From contig JAVBKX010000014.1 in assembly GCA_031553835.1 (NCBI GenBank), forward strand, positions 101,278-165,277: a DNA stretch of 64,000 bases, written 5' to 3'. Source of the DNA: JAVBKX01 sp031553835 (GTDB lineage: Bacteria; Bacteroidota; Bacteroidia; Bacteroidales; Azobacteroidaceae). The notes under the pieces are model-generated. The model saw nothing but the letters and a program-made list of their open reading frames with translations. It was not told the origin of the DNA and did not search any database. The position numbers were made by a program, and so were the translations under genes. Of the stretch, positions 62,862 through 64,000 are shown piece by piece; position 1 is the first letter of the stretch, and each line of letters begins with the position of its first letter.

Positions 62862-63011
62862 TTAATGTTGTCGCAAGTGTTCAATTTTACGACATGATTC
62901 CTGTTTCTTATGATATTGGCAAGAGTTAACATGTACCGTTGTCACAAAACCCTTTTGATTGTTTTTTTGCAGAAAAAGGACTAAAAGACAAAAAATGAGT
63001 ATTTTATTCAT
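62862..63011 (-). pseudogene. Truncated duplicate of the M23 peptidase N-terminus (copy 3)
   Basis: From the ATG at 63011: MNKILIFCLLVLF then LQKNNQKGF, matching the M23 lipoprotein start, but the lipobox Cys is lost and the similarity stops after about 25 residues; the frame ends at 62862. The start overlaps the end of the intact TM2-YARHG gene, exactly the junction sequence that also lies before the complete peptidase gene at 60933. Confidence 0.65.
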
Positions 63012-63924
63012 AACGCTTAATTAATTCAATGTTTTGTTGTTCAATATTCGTGAGCATGGAATTTACATTACTGTATTGAGGCGTGTACCAATCTTGATTT
63101 TGAAAATAGGTTCTCATATCATTGGTTTTAAAAATGTAGCCATGTCGGGCAAAAATTTCATTCCGCATGATTTTCAAGTCCTCATTACTTAAATTGCGTA
63201 ACTCAGAAGCTGTTAAAAGTCGCTCGGAGGCTTGAGGAAACCTGCCCGGAATAAAGGAATTTGTTGAACTTGTCGAACTGCGGAAAATCGGCTCATCTTC
63301 CGGTAGATTTTCGAATTCTTGGGTAGCAGTATCCACAATACCTGTTTGTTGTTCAACTATTTGTATATCTTCTTTATATAAATTTTCCACATCTGCATTT
63401 TTGTGAAAAAGATTATAAAACCAATAACTGTCTTTGATGAAAAAATAACCACCTGCCAATACCGCCGCAATTACAACAATAATTATACCCGCAATTAAAC
63501 AACCTTTTCCTGAATTGGATTTGTTTGTGTTATACGGAATTGGATATCCCGGTGTGTTGGGTATAGAGTTCACGGTATTAGCATTTCCGCTGAAAAAAGC
63601 AGTGGCTTGTTGAAATTGTTTCAAATTATATTTTTTTGCTCTGCTGTTTGCCGTAATCACATCAATAAGCCACCAAATACCCAAGCCATAGATTGTTATG
63701 ATTTTGAGGATTCCCAAGCCGATACTGCCTATGAAAAAACGTTCCCAACCCAAGAAAAATGCAATTATGAAAATGGTGGACGGTTTTTGGAATGATGCAC
63801 CCGACAGATACATGATACAATCGTCGGGCATTGATTCCAATGTGTTTTTGACGAAAAAAAGGTCTTGTTGCCTGAAATTTTCGGCATTCATTGAAAGCCA
63901 CATATTGACTTGATTTTGTTGCAT
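63004..63924 (-). CDS. TM2-domain protein with C-terminal YARHG domain
   Basis: A 306-residue protein. Residues ~45-95 form a TM2 domain with two membrane segments (FIIAFFLGWERFFIGSIGLGILKI and IYGLGIWWLIDVITA). A third hydrophobic segment follows a proline/asparagine linker (CLIAGIIIVVIAAVLAGGYFF), and the C-terminus is a YARHG domain (LKIMRNEIFARHGYIFKTNDMRTYF). YARHG domains are extracellular and often occur with peptidases. It is placed directly upstream of peptidase remnants, consistent with an ancestral YARHG-M23 gene pair. Confidence 0.85.
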   Translation of the reverse strand: MQQNQVNMWLSMNAENFRQQDLFFVKNTLESMPDDCIMYLSGASFQKPSTIFIIAFFLGWERFFIGSIGLGILKIITIYGLGIWWLIDVITANSRAKKYNLKQFQQATAFFSGNANTVNSIPNTPGYPIPYNTNKSNSGKGCLIAGIIIVVIAAVLAGGYFFIKDSYWFYNLFHKNADVENLYKEDIQIVEQQTGIVDTATQEFENLPEDEPIFRSSTSSTNSFIPGRFPQASERLLTASELRNLSNEDLKIMRNEIFARHGYIFKTNDMRTYFQNQDWYTPQYSNVNSMLTNIEQQNIELIKRYE

Positions 63925-63945
63925 AATTTTATAGTTATCTTTTTT

Positions 63946-64000
63946 CTACCATTTTTTCTTCATATCCCTCAAAAGTTTCTGCGCATTTTCATTGCCCAAT
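63946..64000 (-). CDS. C-terminal end of an unknown gene (truncated by window edge)
   Basis: The minus strand at the right edge encodes LGNENAQKLLRDMKKKW and a TAG stop at 63946-63948, 21 bp before the TM2-YARHG start. The spacing and frame suggest the end of an upstream gene in the same operon, but only 17 residues are visible, so no function can be given. Confidence 0.4.
   Translation of the reverse strand, partial: LGNENAQKLLRDMKKKW

Overview
This window looks like a chromosomal segment of a member of the Bacteroidales (Bacteroidota). The base composition is AT-rich, and genes are preceded by the Bacteroidetes-type -7 box TAnnTTTG instead of Shine-Dalgarno sites. There is a complete type IX secretion core cluster (porP/porK/porL/porM/porN, i.e. 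sprF-gldKLMN), three large TonB-dependent receptors, a Rho with a long low-complexity insertion, and many lipoproteins. I cannot fix the genus. Most of the window is ordinary housekeeping and envelope sequence. The accessory parts are about 13-17 kb and 58.4-64 kb, plus the left edge.

Layout. 1-3 kb: the end of an ABC exporter, a SPASM-domain protein whose radical-SAM cluster motif is destroyed, and a secreted PI-PLC-like phospholipase. 3-5.5 kb: TonB receptor. 5.5-6.7 kb: a pair of short chromate-transporter (CHR) proteins. 6.7-12.8 kb: the type IX secretion operon on the minus strand. 12.8-17.4 kb: a decayed accessory region with a frameshifted MORN-type gene, a REP-associated transposase (RAYT) remnant, an AAA ATPase gene with one nonsense codon, a 23-bp-period array, and two small envelope genes each trailed by the same 185-bp repeat. 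17.6-28.6 kb: rsmA, a flippase-like membrane protein, Na/Pi cotransporter, malic enzyme, SerA-type dehydrogenase, and a two-component system (NtrC-type regulator plus hybrid kinase). 28.8-42 kb: rarA, TonB receptor, a lipoprotein, glutathione peroxidase, aspS, then a NIF3-like protein, a zinc-ribbon coiled-coil protein, tilS and rho, and a DUF4136 lipoprotein. 42-49 kb: a TetR-controlled tripartite ABC-2 efflux operon. 49-53 kb: a Rieske-like lipoprotein and TonB receptor, divergent from an orphan FecE-type ATPase. 53-54.8 kb: an unassigned structured RNA followed by an ECF sigma operon. 54.7-57.3 kb: guaA-apbE. 57.4-58.5 kb: a YtxH/holin-like envelope-stress trio. 58.5-64 kb: accessory genes comprising a DUF3791-DUF3990 pair, an M23 peptidase, a Fic protein, a TM2-YARHG protein, truncated duplicates of the peptidase N-terminus, and a second 23-bp-period array.

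The most unusual signals are repeat-based. (1) Two arrays of different sequence share an exact 23-bp period, and each lies beside a copy of a 185-bp MITE/REP-like repeat bounded by inverted CGCCTTAKTAACC ends. (2) Four gene junctions carry tandem words with an exact 7-bp period, and two of these run into coding sequence (the C-terminus of an ABC ATPase and the N-terminus of ApbE). (3) There is a family of long hairpin elements, one with 34-bp perfect arms. On the protein side, the SPASM protein lacking the CxxxCxxC motif and the DUF3791/DUF3990 pair stand out. No tRNA, rRNA or CRISPR array was recognised.
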